Shown here one piece after another: positions 48,419-57,995 of a stretch of DNA of 64,000 bases. This DNA is from Arcanobacterium phocisimile. Lineage in GTDB: Bacteria > Actinomycetota > Actinomycetes > Actinomycetales > Actinomycetaceae. Every line of letters starts with the position of its first letter. Positions within the stretch are counted from its first letter, which is position 1. A program made the translations under genes and the position numbers. The notes beneath the pieces are model-generated. The model was not told the DNA's origin, did not search any database, and was given only the letters and a program-made list of their open reading frames with translations. Where the stretch lies: positions 868,001-932,000 of the forward strand of contig NZ_CP070228.1 of the NCBI RefSeq assembly GCF_016904675.1, written 5' to 3'.

Positions 48419-48490
48419 GGGCGATTGGCGCAGTGGTAGCGCGCTTCCTTGACACGGAAGAGGTCACTGGTTCGAACCCAGTATCGCCCA
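48419..48490 (+). tRNA. tRNA-Val (GAC), copy 2
   Basis: Identical to tRNA-Val at 48179-48250, with the same A discriminator. It is preceded by an apparent terminator and followed by a strong one. Confidence 0.95.
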
Positions 48491-48493
48491 CGA

Positions 48494-48530
48494 AAAAGCG
48501 AGGAACAGGTTTCTGCTCCTCGCTTTTCTT
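48494..48530. terminator. bidirectional terminator between tRNA array and sdaA
   Basis: An 11-bp stem AAAAGCGAGGA / TCCTCGCTTTT (48494-48504, 48517-48527) with a 12-nt loop, flanked by A and T runs, serving the plus-strand tRNA genes and perhaps the convergent sdaA. Confidence 0.8.
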
Positions 48531-48566
48531 ATACTTGCAACTCTACTGTACTCATGGGCTTGGCCT

Positions 48567-49949
48567 CTAGCACTCCACAACGTTGACGGATACACCTACG
48601 TGAACGGCTAGGCCGCCCAGTGCAGTTTCCTTATACTTCACCTGCATGTCGCGCCCGGTTTCACGCATAGTGACAATGACGTCGTCCAACGAGACCACGT
48701 GCGAACCATCCCCGTTGAGGGCGGTACGAGCCGCAGTGATGGCCTTGACTGCAGCAATAGCGTTACGCTCGATACACGGAATCTGCACTAATCCACCGAT
48801 TGGGTCACACGTCAGGCCAAGATTATGTTCCATAGCGATTTCGGCTGCATTTTCCACTTGTGCAGGAGTTCCACCCATAACAGCTGCACATCCAGCAGCT
48901 GCCATGGAGCAAGCAGACCCGACTTCGCCCTGGCAACCGACTTCGGCTCCAGAGATCGACGCGGTGTTCTTAAAAATCATGCCGATAGCTGCTGAAGTGA
49001 GGAGGAAAGTTTTTACGCCTTCCCAATCCGCACCGTCAATAAAGTCACGATAGTAATGTAAAACAGCTGGAATAATGCCGGCAGCTCCGTTGGTTGGTGC
49101 GGTAACAACACGGCCACCAGCCGCATTTTCTTCGTTGACGGCCAACGCATAAAAGCTCACCCAATCTAGCGTGCTTAGCGGATCGGTCGTTGCTTCGTTT
49201 GTCAGTTTGCGATACAACGCCGGTGCACGACGCAGGACCTGCAGGCCGCCAGGGAGGCGCCCTTCAGAGGTAGCGCCGTTGCGGACGCATTCTTGCATCA
49301 CTTCCCACACGGCTCGCAAATCATTATCGGTCTCTTCGGCAGTGTGCATCGAGAGTTCATTTGCGTATGCAATTTCGGCAATTGATTTACCTTCGCGTGC
49401 GCAATGATCCATCAGCTCCGCGCCTGTTTCATACGGGAATGGCACATCGTTTGTTTCACATACGACTGGATCAGCGGGGGAGACGTCGCCAGAAACAATA
49501 AAGCCGCCACCGACGGAATAGTACACTTGCTCGGCTAGCAACTCACCGGCGTCGTTCCACGCTTCGAGCCGCATGCCGTTTGGATGTCCCGGCAGTTCAT
49601 TGAGACCATCAAGAATAATGTCATTGTTGTGAGAGAAAGGGATCTCATGAACGCCACCGAGCTTGAGATGGCCGGTGACTTGAACATCAGCTACCGCAGG
49701 CGCCACCGCTTTCGGGTTGACGCTTTCCGGAATTTCTCCCATCAAACCCAACATGACGGCACGGTCTGTACCGTGGCCAACACCGGTTGCACCGAGGGAG
49801 CCGTTGAGCGTACACCGAACGCGGGCAACATTAGCGAGATCGTCCCCCAGGAGTTCTAAAAACTCAACTGCTGCACGCATTGGACCAACCGTATGCGAAG
49901 ACGAAGGACCAATGCCGATTGAAAACAAATCAAAAACACTCAATGCCAT
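48567..49949 (-). CDS. sdaA: L-serine ammonia-lyase (single-chain L-serine dehydratase)
   Basis: 460 residues. Deaminates L-serine to pyruvate with a [4Fe-4S] cluster. N-terminal beta domain begins [27 protein letters not shown]; the catalytic alpha domain has [46 protein letters not shown] and [19 protein letters not shown] with the cluster cysteines. The protein ends in Cys (VNVVEC). In the Legionella enzyme a C-terminal Cys occupies the active site as an inhibitory tail, so this is a shared feature. Divergent from thrS. Confidence 0.95.
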   Translation of the reverse strand: MALSVFDLFSIGIGPSSSHTVGPMRAAVEFLELLGDDLANVARVRCTLNGSLGATGVGHGTDRAVMLGLMGEIPESVNPKAVAPAVADVQVTGHLKLGGVHEIPFSHNNDIILDGLNELPGHPNGMRLEAWNDAGELLAEQVYYSVGGGFIVSGDVSPADPVVCETNDVPFPYETGAELMDHCAREGKSIAEIAYANELSMHTAEETDNDLRAVWEVMQECVRNGATSEGRLPGGLQVLRRAPALYRKLTNEATTDPLSTLDWVSFYALAVNEENAAGGRVVTAPTNGAAGIIPAVLHYYRDFIDGADWEGVKTFLLTSAAIGMIFKNTASISGAEVGCQGEVGSACSMAAAGCAAVMGGTPAQVENAAEIAMEHNLGLTCDPIGGLVQIPCIERNAIAAVKAITAARTALNGDGSHVVSLDDVIVTMRETGRDMQVKYKETALGGLAVHVGVSVNVVEC

Positions 49950-50063
49950 GGAACCAGAGTAGTAGAGATAAGTATCCGCCGCTAGGTAAGTAATATCTCT
50001 ATTTCAACTACCGTCATAAGTGAACCATTTTTGATAGTGACGTAAACTGGAGGAGATACAACA

Positions 50064-50087
50064 ATGCCGAGCACCCTCGTATGGTGA
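50064..50087 (+). CDS. possible 7-residue leader peptide upstream of thrS
   Basis: ATG 50064 follows a strong Shine-Dalgarno (GGAGGAG, 50049-50055, 8 nt spacing) and encodes MPSTLVW before TGA at 50085-50087. The thrS ribosome site and start follow within 23 nt. It has one Thr codon, so it is not a classic run-of-codons attenuator. Could tune thrS translation, or be chance. Confidence 0.3.
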   Translation: MPSTLVW

Positions 50088-50109
50088 ACGGAAGACTCAG
50101 GAGGCTCAA

Positions 50110-52122
50110 GTGAAGCTCAATATTGATGGTGAAATTCGCGAATTCGACTCGGCGATGAGCGGGATCGAATTTTATTCTCAGCAGCGCTCGATTATCGCGC
50201 TGCGTGTAGACGGAGTGTTGAAGGACCTCAGTACTGATCTCACCTCACTTCCAGACGGCGCAACAGTTGACGGTGTTGATATTAGTGAAGAAGATGGTCT
50301 CAACATCTTGCGCCACTCGGCTACCCACGTCTTAGCGCAAGCTGTGCAACAGCGTTTCCCGGATGTTAACTTGGGCATCGGACCGTTCATCACTGACGGT
50401 TTCTACTACGATTTCGGCAATATCGCTGCGGTTACCCCCGAGATACTTAAGCAACTCGAAAAAGACATGATGCGCATTGTGAAAGAAGGTCAGCGGTTTG
50501 TTCGCCGTCCGATTAGCGATGATGAAGCCCGTGTTGAACTAGCAAACCAGCCGTACAAACTCGAGCTTATTGCGCTCAAAGGTGGCACCGACGCACAAAG
50601 CGATCAGGCTGCCGAGGGAGCTTCCATCGAGGTTGGGGGCGCAGAACTCACTATGTACGACAACGTCCGTCGCAACGGTGAAGTCGTATGGACTGATTTA
50701 TGCCGTGGTCCTCATCTACCAACGACGAAGCTCATCGGAAATGGCTTTGCCCTTACTCGCTCGTCTGCTGCGTACTGGCGTGGTGACCAGGCCAACGATT
50801 CCTTACAGCGTATTTACGGCACAGCTTGGCCGTCGAAAGATGAATTGCGCGCATACCAAGAACGTATTGCCGAAGCTGAGCGACGCGATCACCGTAAGCT
50901 TGGCACTGAGCTAGATCTGTTCTCCTTCCCTGACGAAATCGGTTCTGGTCTTGCTGTTTTCCATCCCAAGGGTGCGGTTGTCCGTATGGAGATGGAAAAC
51001 TACTCACGACAAAAGCATATCGAGGGCGATTACTCCTTCGTTAATACCCCGCATATTACTAAGGGAAACTTGTTCGAAGTCTCAGGACACCTCGATTTTT
51101 ATGCCGATGGTATGTACCCACCCATGCATATGGATGAAGAGCGCGATGCTGACGGTAACATCACTAAGCAAGGCGCTGATTACTATCTCAAGCCGATGAA
51201 CTGCCCGATGCACAATTTGATTTTCAAGTCCCGTGGCCGTTCATATCGAGAATTGCCATTGCGACTTTTCGAATTCGGTACAGTGTACCGCAACGAGGCT
51301 TCCGGCGTGGTTCACGGTTTGACTCGTGCACGTGGCTTCACTCAAGACGATGCGCATATTTACTGCACCCGTGACCAGATGAAGGATGAGCTCACACGAT
51401 TGTTGACCTTCGTTTTGGATCTACTGAAAGATTACGGTCTCGACGATTTCTATCTCGAGTTGTCGACGAAGAACCCGAAGAAGTTCGTCGGTGACGACGA
51501 CGTGTGGGAAGAATCGACTCGTACTCTCCAAGAAGTTGCTGAGGCTTCCGGTCTGGAACTTGTTCCTGATCCTGAAGGAGCAGCATTCTATGGTCCAAAA
51601 ATTTCCGTTCAGGCTAAAGATGCGTTGGGACGCACCTGGCAGATGTCCACAATCCAGCTTGATTTCAACCTTCCAGAGCGTTTTGACCTGGAATACACAG
51701 GTCCTGACGGCGAACGCCATCGCCCGGTTATGATCCACCGCGCCCTATTTGGATCGATCGAACGGTTCTTTGGTGTGCTCACCGAACATTACGCCGGTGC
51801 TTTCCCAGTTTGGCTAGCCCCAGTTCAGGTGCGTTGTGTACCAGTGGCCGATGCGTTTAACGATTACCTCGATTCAGTCGCACAGAAGTTACGCGCTCAT
51901 GGCGTACGTGTCGAAGTCGATAAGTCCGACGATCGCTTCCCGAAGAAGATTCGTAACGCATCAAAAGACAAGATTCCATTCACACTGATTGCCGGTGGCG
52001 AAGATATGGAAGCAGGGGCTGTCTCCTTCCGTATGCGTGACGGTTCGCAAGATAACGGAGTGGCAGTAGATGATGCTGTTGCTCGAATCGTCGAAGATAT
52101 CCGAAACCATTCAAATCAGTAG
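50110..52122 (+). CDS. thrS: threonyl-tRNA synthetase
   Basis: 670 residues, class II aaRS. N-terminal TGS domain ([18 protein letters not shown]), editing domain with H69-x3-H73 (HSATHVLA) and the later Cys of [10 protein letters not shown], catalytic core with motif 1 and the zinc Cys near 366 (MNCPMHNL), motif 2 [26 protein letters not shown] and motif 3 ([19 protein letters not shown]), and the anticodon-binding C-terminus. GTG start with GGAGG 6 nt upstream. No T-box leader was found upstream. It starts a run with the PIM genes, 8 nt before pgsA. Confidence 0.96.
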   Translation: MKLNIDGEIREFDSAMSGIEFYSQQRSIIALRVDGVLKDLSTDLTSLPDGATVDGVDISEEDGLNILRHSATHVLAQAVQQRFPDVNLGIGPFITDGFYYDFGNIAAVTPEILKQLEKDMMRIVKEGQRFVRRPISDDEARVELANQPYKLELIALKGGTDAQSDQAAEGASIEVGGAELTMYDNVRRNGEVVWTDLCRGPHLPTTKLIGNGFALTRSSAAYWRGDQANDSLQRIYGTAWPSKDELRAYQERIAEAERRDHRKLGTELDLFSFPDEIGSGLAVFHPKGAVVRMEMENYSRQKHIEGDYSFVNTPHITKGNLFEVSGHLDFYADGMYPPMHMDEERDADGNITKQGADYYLKPMNCPMHNLIFKSRGRSYRELPLRLFEFGTVYRNEASGVVHGLTRARGFTQDDAHIYCTRDQMKDELTRLLTFVLDLLKDYGLDDFYLELSTKNPKKFVGDDDVWEESTRTLQEVAEASGLELVPDPEGAAFYGPKISVQAKDALGRTWQMSTIQLDFNLPERFDLEYTGPDGERHRPVMIHRALFGSIERFFGVLTEHYAGAFPVWLAPVQVRCVPVADAFNDYLDSVAQKLRAHGVRVEVDKSDDRFPKKIRNASKDKIPFTLIAGGEDMEAGAVSFRMRDGSQDNGVAVDDAVARIVEDIRNHSNQ

Positions 52123-52130
52123 GGAATCCG

Positions 52131-52754
52131 ATGCTTTCTCGCAGTGGTCGACCATTTGCTCAGCTCGTTTTTGGTCCAGTTGCTAGATTATTTGTCCGCT
52201 TGGGCATTAGCGCCAATATTGTGACCTGGGTAGGAACTATCCTCTCGTGCTTTTCCGCACTATATTTCCTGCCAAACAATATGCTTATCACTGGTGTTGT
52301 CCTTACCGGTGTGGTGCTAGTGTTCGACAATCTTGACGGGCAGATTGCGCGACTGACAAAAACGAGCTCAGCATGGGGTTCGTTTCTGGACTCAACGCTT
52401 GACCGAGTCACCGATGCGGCGGTATTTGCATCGATCGCAATCTGGGGTTATCTTCACGGCCAGGCGGATGTTGCGCCATGGGTGATGGGAGGTGCAATTG
52501 CGGCTGGGTTAATTGGCAGTGTTGTTCCATACGCGCGAGCAAAAGCAGAAAGCATCGGTTGCTCGGCAGCCATTGGTTTCGCCGAGCGGGCAGACCGCCT
52601 CGTGATGGCGGCTATCGTGACAATAGCCGTTGGTGTCGGAGCCCCCCATTGGGTGATGGCTATCGGTATGTGGGCGTTGGCCTTATTGGCAGCAGTCACG
52701 GTTTTGCAACGCATGTTGTATGTGCGTCAGCAACTTCAAGAACGCGGTGAGTGA
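52131..52754 (+). CDS. pgsA: CDP-alcohol phosphatidyltransferase (phosphatidylinositol-phosphate synthase)
   Basis: 207 residues, membrane protein with about six hydrophobic segments. The CDP-alcohol motif is complete: D66-x2-D69-G70-x2-A73-R74-x8-G83-x3-D87-x3-D91. Position next to the PIM acyltransferase and PimA identifies it as the actinobacterial enzyme that joins CDP-diacylglycerol and inositol-1-phosphate to start PI and PIM synthesis. It overlaps the next gene (TGATG). Confidence 0.9.
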   Translation: MLSRSGRPFAQLVFGPVARLFVRLGISANIVTWVGTILSCFSALYFLPNNMLITGVVLTGVVLVFDNLDGQIARLTKTSSAWGSFLDSTLDRVTDAAVFASIAIWGYLHGQADVAPWVMGGAIAAGLIGSVVPYARAKAESIGCSAAIGFAERADRLVMAAIVTIAVGVGAPHWVMAIGMWALALLAAVTVLQRMLYVRQQLQERGE

Positions 52755-53719
52755 TGAAGCCGCAACATATATTCTCACTTATTGATTTTGCTGCTCGAAA
52801 TCTGCCGGAGGCAGTCGCACGGACGGCATTTTCTGCGGTGGGTAGTGTTGCCGGCCTGTCTGGAATTTCTGGTGTGAGTCAGCTACGCAAGAACTACCAG
52901 CGCGTGCTTCCGCTCAGCGGAAAATTGGCCCAACGACGTCGTTCGGCTACGGCTATGCGTCATTACTTACGCTACTACTATGAAGCGTTTCGATTGCCAT
53001 ACCTTAGCGCCGAGCAGATCGATGCTCGGGTTTCAGTTGAGAATATTGAAACACTCCGCCAAACACTAACCACTGGATCGTGTACCGGTGCGCTGATGCA
53101 TATGGGTAATTGGGATTTGGCAGGCGCATGGGCAACGAGGAACCTTGCGCCAGTGCACACAATCGCCGAAAAGCTCGAACCAGAAGAAGTTGCAGAGCAA
53201 TTCTTAAATCTGCGTCGTAATTTGGATATGGTTATTTACCATGCGGTCAAAGGCGCACACGTGATCGACCAGCTCACAGCCGATATGAAAAATGTGCGCT
53301 GTTTCGTTCCGTTGCTGTGCGATCGTGATCTGAGCGCTAGTGGGGTTGAAGTCAGATTGTTTGGTTCTCCGGCACGTGTTGCTCCGGGGCCAGCGATTTT
53401 AGCGTTGCGTGCGGCTACCCCACTCTTCCCAGTGATCACGATTGCAGAAAATTTCAAGAATGACAGGCAACGGGTTCGTCGAGCTGGAACATCGTGGGGA
53501 ATCAAAGTGATTGTTGGCGATCCAATTTATCCCCACGCATCCGCCGAGGCATCTACTGCCGAGCGAAACGCCGATGTACAACGAATGATGCGCGAATGGG
53601 CTGAAACAATGTCTGCGCTGAGTGCCAAGCATGTGACACACTGGCATATGCTGCAAAAGGTCTTCGTCGCCGATCTCGATCCCGAGAGGCTAGCAAAAAC
53701 AGTAGGGGAGTCGCAGTGA
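52754..53719 (+). CDS. phosphatidylinositol mannoside acyltransferase (PatA-like)
   Basis: 321 residues of the lysophospholipid acyltransferase/HtrB superfamily. The catalytic H-x4-D is HMGNWD, around residue 116. Further family blocks are FVPLLCDRDLSASGVEVRLFGSPARVAPGPAILAL and the basic IFFARREDG-equivalent near RRAGTSWGIKV. In mycobacteria the corresponding gene lies between pgsA and pimA and acylates the mannose of PIM1/PIM2; the order here is the same. It overlaps pimA by 4 nt. Confidence 0.85.
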   Translation: MKPQHIFSLIDFAARNLPEAVARTAFSAVGSVAGLSGISGVSQLRKNYQRVLPLSGKLAQRRRSATAMRHYLRYYYEAFRLPYLSAEQIDARVSVENIETLRQTLTTGSCTGALMHMGNWDLAGAWATRNLAPVHTIAEKLEPEEVAEQFLNLRRNLDMVIYHAVKGAHVIDQLTADMKNVRCFVPLLCDRDLSASGVEVRLFGSPARVAPGPAILALRAATPLFPVITIAENFKNDRQRVRRAGTSWGIKVIVGDPIYPHASAEASTAERNADVQRMMREWAETMSALSAKHVTHWHMLQKVFVADLDPERLAKTVGESQ

Positions 53720-54852
53720 AAATTGGAATCGCATGTGGTTATTCTTGGGACACTGCAGGTGGTGTCCAGTTCCATATTCGGGATCTGGCACAAGAACTTA
53801 TTCGCCGCGGACATCACGTGAGCGTTATCGCGCCCTCTGAACGCCAGCCCGGACAAGATGGCCTAGAGGACTTCGTTTATCCGGTAGGAGCCGCAATCCC
53901 TATCAAATACAACGGATCAGTTGCTCGGCTGTCCTTCGGCCCAAAAGTCAACCGCCAAGTGCGTGCCTGGCTGCGCGAGCAAGAACTCGATGTGCTCCAC
54001 GTCCATGAACCATTCACGCCATCAGTTTCGATGCTGGCCATGATGAGCGCAAATTGCCCGGTTGTTTCTACCTTCCATACCGCAATGGACCGGTCGCGGT
54101 TAATGTCAATTGCTTCCCCGTTTTTGATTCCGATGCTAGAAAGGCTCCAAGCACGTATCGCGGTTTCTCTAGAAGCCCGGCGCACTGCAGTGCAATATCT
54201 TGGTGCTGATGCCTGGGTGATTCCCAACGGTGTTTATGTCGATTCTATGGCCAACCGTTCGTTAGATTCGCGCTTTACCGGAACCGAACAGGCTCCGACG
54301 CTCAGTTTCCTCGGCCGCCTCGACGAACCTCGTAAAGGTCTACCTGTGGTAGCACAAGCCTTTGACAAAATCCGGCAAGCTTATCCAGGTGTGCGGTTAT
54401 TCGTCGCTGGTAAAGGCGATATCGACCAAGCAAAGAGTTTGTTTGGCTCCGATAGCGAGGCAGTTACCTTCCTTGGCCCGATTTCCGATGAAGACAAAGC
54501 CGCGCTCTTAGGTAGTACTGATATTTATTTGGCACCAAACACCGGTGGGGAATCGTTTGGAATTATTTTGGTGGAGGCAATGAGCGCACAAGCATCAATT
54601 GTTGCCTCAGATATTCCAGCATTCCGGGCAGTGCTCGACGACGGACGTTACGGTGCGCATTTCGAAAATGAAAATCCGACGTCGTTGGCGGACCTAGTTA
54701 TTGAAGCGTTAGCTGATCCGACAGCTCGTCGGGAACGCGCAAAGGCGGCTAGTAAAGCAGCTTGGCGTTACGACTGGAGCACGGTCGCCTCCCAAATCCT
54801 TACGGTCTATGAAACAGCCTTAGCAACTGCTGCACTGAAAGTGGGTGAATGA
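53716..54852 (+). CDS. pimA: phosphatidylinositol alpha-mannosyltransferase PimA
   Basis: 378 residues from GTG 53716, GT4 GT-B fold. Transfers mannose from GDP-mannose to position 2 of phosphatidylinositol. N-terminal GIACGYSWDTAGGVQFHIRDLAQEL, HVHEPFTPS, VSTFHTAMDRS, and a nucleotide-sugar domain with FLGRLDEPRKGLP and NTGGESFGIILVEAMSAQ, with the E-x7-E type motif. Order pgsA-acyltransferase-pimA is the conserved PIM cluster. Overlaps the next gene by 4 nt. Confidence 0.9.
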   Translation: MKIGIACGYSWDTAGGVQFHIRDLAQELIRRGHHVSVIAPSERQPGQDGLEDFVYPVGAAIPIKYNGSVARLSFGPKVNRQVRAWLREQELDVLHVHEPFTPSVSMLAMMSANCPVVSTFHTAMDRSRLMSIASPFLIPMLERLQARIAVSLEARRTAVQYLGADAWVIPNGVYVDSMANRSLDSRFTGTEQAPTLSFLGRLDEPRKGLPVVAQAFDKIRQAYPGVRLFVAGKGDIDQAKSLFGSDSEAVTFLGPISDEDKAALLGSTDIYLAPNTGGESFGIILVEAMSAQASIVASDIPAFRAVLDDGRYGAHFENENPTSLADLVIEALADPTARRERAKAASKAAWRYDWSTVASQILTVYETALATAALKVGE

Positions 54853-55448
54853 CGGTGTTGTTGTTTTATACGGTTGGGGCTAGCCTGGTTGTGATTGCTA
54901 TCGTCGCCGGCGTCGTGATTTCGACGAAGGCGCGGCGTCTTGATGCCTTGCACAAAAATATTTTGCGTTCTCGAGCTGCGTTAGAGAACGCGTTAAATAC
55001 GCGCGCACGCGTAGCCCAAGAGGTTGCGCACAGTGGCGTCCTAGACCTCGCTGGAAGTGTTGTTCTTGATAGTGCGGCCCAGGAGGCAGGCGATGCGGCT
55101 GGCTATATTCTTGTCGATGATGGGCTTGATAAGATCAATCTGCATGGTTTAGACGATTCATCGATAATATTACTTCATCACGGAGGCCCTGATCGTTTGG
55201 CTCTAGAATCTGAGTTGTCTCGAGTCTTGCGCTTTACCGTTGATGAACTAGACGAAACTGATCATGTGGGCTATGAGGACATCATGACAAAACTTCTCCG
55301 TGCGCGCCAATCCGTTCGGTTAACACGTAGATTCCACAACATTCACGTTGCAGGGGCGCGACGTATTCGGCAAAGTCCACTTGCTAGGCTGTTTCGGATT
55401 CACGGATATGCCTCATGGCCGCAAACGATAGATCTTGACGATGAGTAA
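54849..55448 (+). CDS. conserved membrane-anchored protein of the PIM cluster, unknown function
   Basis: 199 residues. One N-terminal transmembrane segment (TVGASLVVIAIVAGVVIST) is followed by a coiled-coil-like helix (LDALHKNILRSRAALENALNTRARVAQEVA) recalling LemA-type proteins, then a soluble domain and a C-terminal tail with RIHGYASWPQTIDLDDE. In actinomycetes a gene of this shape follows pimA. No catalytic motif. ATG overlaps the pimA stop; its own 3' end overlaps the PrsW-like gene by 8 nt. Confidence 0.65.
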   Translation: MTVLLFYTVGASLVVIAIVAGVVISTKARRLDALHKNILRSRAALENALNTRARVAQEVAHSGVLDLAGSVVLDSAAQEAGDAAGYILVDDGLDKINLHGLDDSSIILLHHGGPDRLALESELSRVLRFTVDELDETDHVGYEDIMTKLLRARQSVRLTRRFHNIHVAGARRIRQSPLARLFRIHGYASWPQTIDLDDE

Positions 55449-56592
55449 AACTCATCGTCACATTCTGCCACGCCAACATGGCGTAAGTTTTTATACACAA
55501 CTTATTTTCTTAGGCTTTTTGGGAGGAATTTCTTTTCTCGAAATTCTGCCAGCCTTAGCTCAGCCAGCTGGAATATCTGCCGCCGTTGTGTCAGCTGTCT
55601 GGGCGTTGGTGCCGGTAGTCTTTACGCTGATGCTGGTGTGGATTATCGACTATTGGGAGCCAGAGCCTTTATGGCTTTATGGATTCGCATTTTTGTGGGG
55701 TGGGGGTGTCTCAGTCGTTATTGGTGCCTTCATTAATGATTTCGCATCTTCGCGGCTAATTCCCCAGTTAATTAATGAGGGAGCAACTGTCTATGATATC
55801 TCACGGTACACGGCGTCCTGGGTTTCGCCGTTATCTGAAGAGGTAGTCAAAGGTTTCGGTATTATCCTGATTTATGTCGCTTTTCGGCACTACTTTAATG
55901 GTCCAATCGATGGAATTGTCTATGGTGCCTTGATAGGCGCCGGCTTTGGCTTTACTGAAAATATTTTGTATTTTGTGCGTAACTATGACTTTCTCGCCCA
56001 AGTCTTCACGGTTCGTTTCCTAGACGGGCCGCTAAGTCATGACACCTACTCGGCGCTCTTCGGATTTTTTATTGGGTTTGCGGAATTTTCACATAAACGT
56101 TGGGCCCTTGTGCGGTGGTTGGTTCCAGCATTATTGAGTGCGGGATTCTTCCATTTCATCAATAATGACGCATTGAATTGGGAAGGGATGACGTATACGA
56201 AATACAAGATCCTCACTAATGTTCCGTTGGCTGTTGTGGCGTTGATTATTGTTATTTTTGCGCGTTTCTATGAAAAACAAACCGTTGTCGACGGTCTCGA
56301 ACCTTACGTGCGTGGTGGATTGGTCGCACGCCATGAGGCGAAAATGATTGAGCAGGTGAAGTATCGCCGGCAAGCCATAGTCTGGGCAGAGTATCAAAGT
56401 CGCAAGTTTGGTGCGCCAGAAGGTGTAGGAGCACAAGCAATGCGGCAATTCCAGCAAGTTGTTATCCAGCTCGGTCATGAAACTAATCGATTAAGTCGAA
56501 GTCAATCAACGATTAGTGATTCAGAACAAGCATATCTGCAATCCTTACTAAGCAAAATCGAGAGTTTACGTCGAATCTTTACGACACGATAG
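55441..56592 (+). CDS. PrsW family intramembrane metalloprotease
   Basis: 383 residues with about eight hydrophobic segments. The PrsW motifs are present: E133-E134-x2-K (SEEVVKGFG), GAGFGFTENILYF (E173, N174), SHDTYSALFG (H200) and FFHFINND (H238). The family cleaves membrane-bound proteins, for example the anti-sigma factor RsiW in Bacillus; target here unknown. A charged cytoplasmic C-terminus of about 110 residues with predicted helix (VVIQLGHETNRLSRSQ) follows the last membrane segment. ATG 55441 overlaps the previous stop. Confidence 0.85.
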   Translation: MSKTHRHILPRQHGVSFYTQLIFLGFLGGISFLEILPALAQPAGISAAVVSAVWALVPVVFTLMLVWIIDYWEPEPLWLYGFAFLWGGGVSVVIGAFINDFASSRLIPQLINEGATVYDISRYTASWVSPLSEEVVKGFGIILIYVAFRHYFNGPIDGIVYGALIGAGFGFTENILYFVRNYDFLAQVFTVRFLDGPLSHDTYSALFGFFIGFAEFSHKRWALVRWLVPALLSAGFFHFINNDALNWEGMTYTKYKILTNVPLAVVALIIVIFARFYEKQTVVDGLEPYVRGGLVARHEAKMIEQVKYRRQAIVWAEYQSRKFGAPEGVGAQAMRQFQQVVIQLGHETNRLSRSQSTISDSEQAYLQSLLSKIESLRRIFTTR

Positions 56593-56599
56593 GGAAAAT

Positions 56600-57157
56600 A
56601 TGGGCGTTGTAAACGAAGAATTTGAAGAGTGGCCGTTGAACGACGAAGGGTACCCCTATCGTCGCGCTGCCCGAGTAATAGTCCTTGACTCACGCAACCG
56701 AATCTTTTTAACGCTAGGGCATGACATCGACAACGCTCATCTTAAATGGTGGTTTACTCCGGGCGGAGGACGCGAGGGGGAAGAGACAGCGACGCAAGCT
56801 GCAGTGCGCGAGTTGTTCGAAGAAACTGGTCTTAGGATCTCCATTAAACGTCTGCACGGACCGGTCATCATGCGGTACACAACTTTTAGATTTCTTGCTA
56901 AAACGCGTAAACAAGACGAAGAATTCTTCCTGCTGTACGTATCCGATTCTGAAGCACAGCTGCTGGCAGCGGATAAAACTAGTGGTTGGACCGCGCTTGA
57001 ACGTAAAGTCCTCGACGAACAACGCTGGTGGGATATCGACGAACTAGATAAAGCACAACGCGCCGGTATCCAGGTCTATCCACAAAACCTCGTTGAATTA
57101 GTTCGCGGGTGGAAAGACGGCTGGGACGGGAAATGCCACACGATTATTGAAGAATAG
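56600..57157 (+). CDS. Nudix hydrolase
   Basis: 185 residues. The Nudix box fits exactly: G56-x5-E62-x7-R70-E71-L72-F73-E74-E75-T76-G77-L78. It hydrolyses a nucleoside diphosphate linked to another group; the substrate is not evident. A N-terminal RRAARVIVLDSRNRIFL strand and the C-terminal RWWDIDELDKAQ are common in the family. It lies 8 nt after the PrsW-like gene and before yebC. Confidence 0.85.
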   Translation: MGVVNEEFEEWPLNDEGYPYRRAARVIVLDSRNRIFLTLGHDIDNAHLKWWFTPGGGREGEETATQAAVRELFEETGLRISIKRLHGPVIMRYTTFRFLAKTRKQDEEFFLLYVSDSEAQLLAADKTSGWTALERKVLDEQRWWDIDELDKAQRAGIQVYPQNLVELVRGWKDGWDGKCHTIIEE

Positions 57158-57190
57158 TAGTTGAGGTTTTAGGTAACCACTGAATGGTTG

Positions 57191-57196
57191 TACAAT
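57191..57196 (+). promoter_or_regulatory. candidate -10 box of yebC-ruvCAB
   Basis: TACAAT (one mismatch to TATAAT) lies 35 nt before the GTG start of yebC; the -35 region (TTTAGG) is poor. It sits after the Nudix stop, the only sizeable gap before the yebC-ruvCAB group. Confidence 0.35.
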
Positions 57197-57230
57197 GCCT
57201 AAGTAGATTTCGTAACAGAAGGGGATATCC

Positions 57231-57995
57231 GTGTCAGGACACTCTAAGTGGGCTACCACAAAGCATAAGAAGGCAGCGATCGACGCAAAGCGTGGTAAGT
57301 TGTTTGCCCGCCTGATCAAGAACATTGAAGTTGCTGCACGTACCGGTGGCGGCGATCCTGCTGGAAACCCAACTCTTTATGACGCAATTCAAAAGGCAAA
57401 GAAGAACTCGGTTCCTGCAGATAACATCGATCGCGCAGTTAAGCGTGGATCAGGCGAAGGTGCAGATGCCGTTAACTACGAAAACATCATGTACGAAGGC
57501 TACGGCTCGAATGGCGTAGCAATTTTGATCGAATGTTTGACTGACAACCGCAACCGTGCGGCTTCCGATGTTCGCGTGGCTTTGACTCGTAATGGTGGAA
57601 CACTTGCCGATCCGGGTTCAGTTTCCTACATGTTCTCCCGCAAGGGCGTTGTTGAAGTTCCGAACAATGGCGATATTTCTGAAGACGACCTCCTCATGGC
57701 CGTTTTGGAAGCCGGCGCCGAAGAGGTGACGAACGAAGGCGATGTCTTTGAGGTCATCAGTGAGCCAAACGACGTCGTTGAAGTTCGTAAGGCGTTGCAG
57801 GCTGAAGGTATCGACTACAACTCTGCTGAAGTTCAGTTTGTACCATCAATGAAAGTGCCGATTACTGATGTAGAAACGGCAAATAAGCTAATGAAGCTTA
57901 TTGACGCACTCGATGATGTTGACGATATCCAAAACGTCTACTCCAACCTTGATCTTTCTCCTGAGGTTGAAGCAGCTCTCGCTGAGGAAGACTAA
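57231..57995 (+). CDS. yebC: YebC/PmpR family translational/transcriptional regulator
   Basis: 254 residues. Starts [25 protein letters not shown] and continues with the family blocks [59 protein letters not shown] and the GAEEV region. Members act as transcription or translation factors (recently shown in other bacteria to help at polyproline stalls). GTG 57231 with AAGGGG upstream. It is directly followed by ruvC, as in many actinomycetes. Confidence 0.94.
   Translation: MSGHSKWATTKHKKAAIDAKRGKLFARLIKNIEVAARTGGGDPAGNPTLYDAIQKAKKNSVPADNIDRAVKRGSGEGADAVNYENIMYEGYGSNGVAILIECLTDNRNRAASDVRVALTRNGGTLADPGSVSYMFSRKGVVEVPNNGDISEDDLLMAVLEAGAEEVTNEGDVFEVISEPNDVVEVRKALQAEGIDYNSAEVQFVPSMKVPITDVETANKLMKLIDALDDVDDIQNVYSNLDLSPEVEAALAEED

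Noticed and set aside
49950-50109. T-box leader for thrS
   Set aside because: No AGGGTGGNACCGCG-like T-box sequence and no terminator hairpin in the 160 nt between sdaA and thrS.
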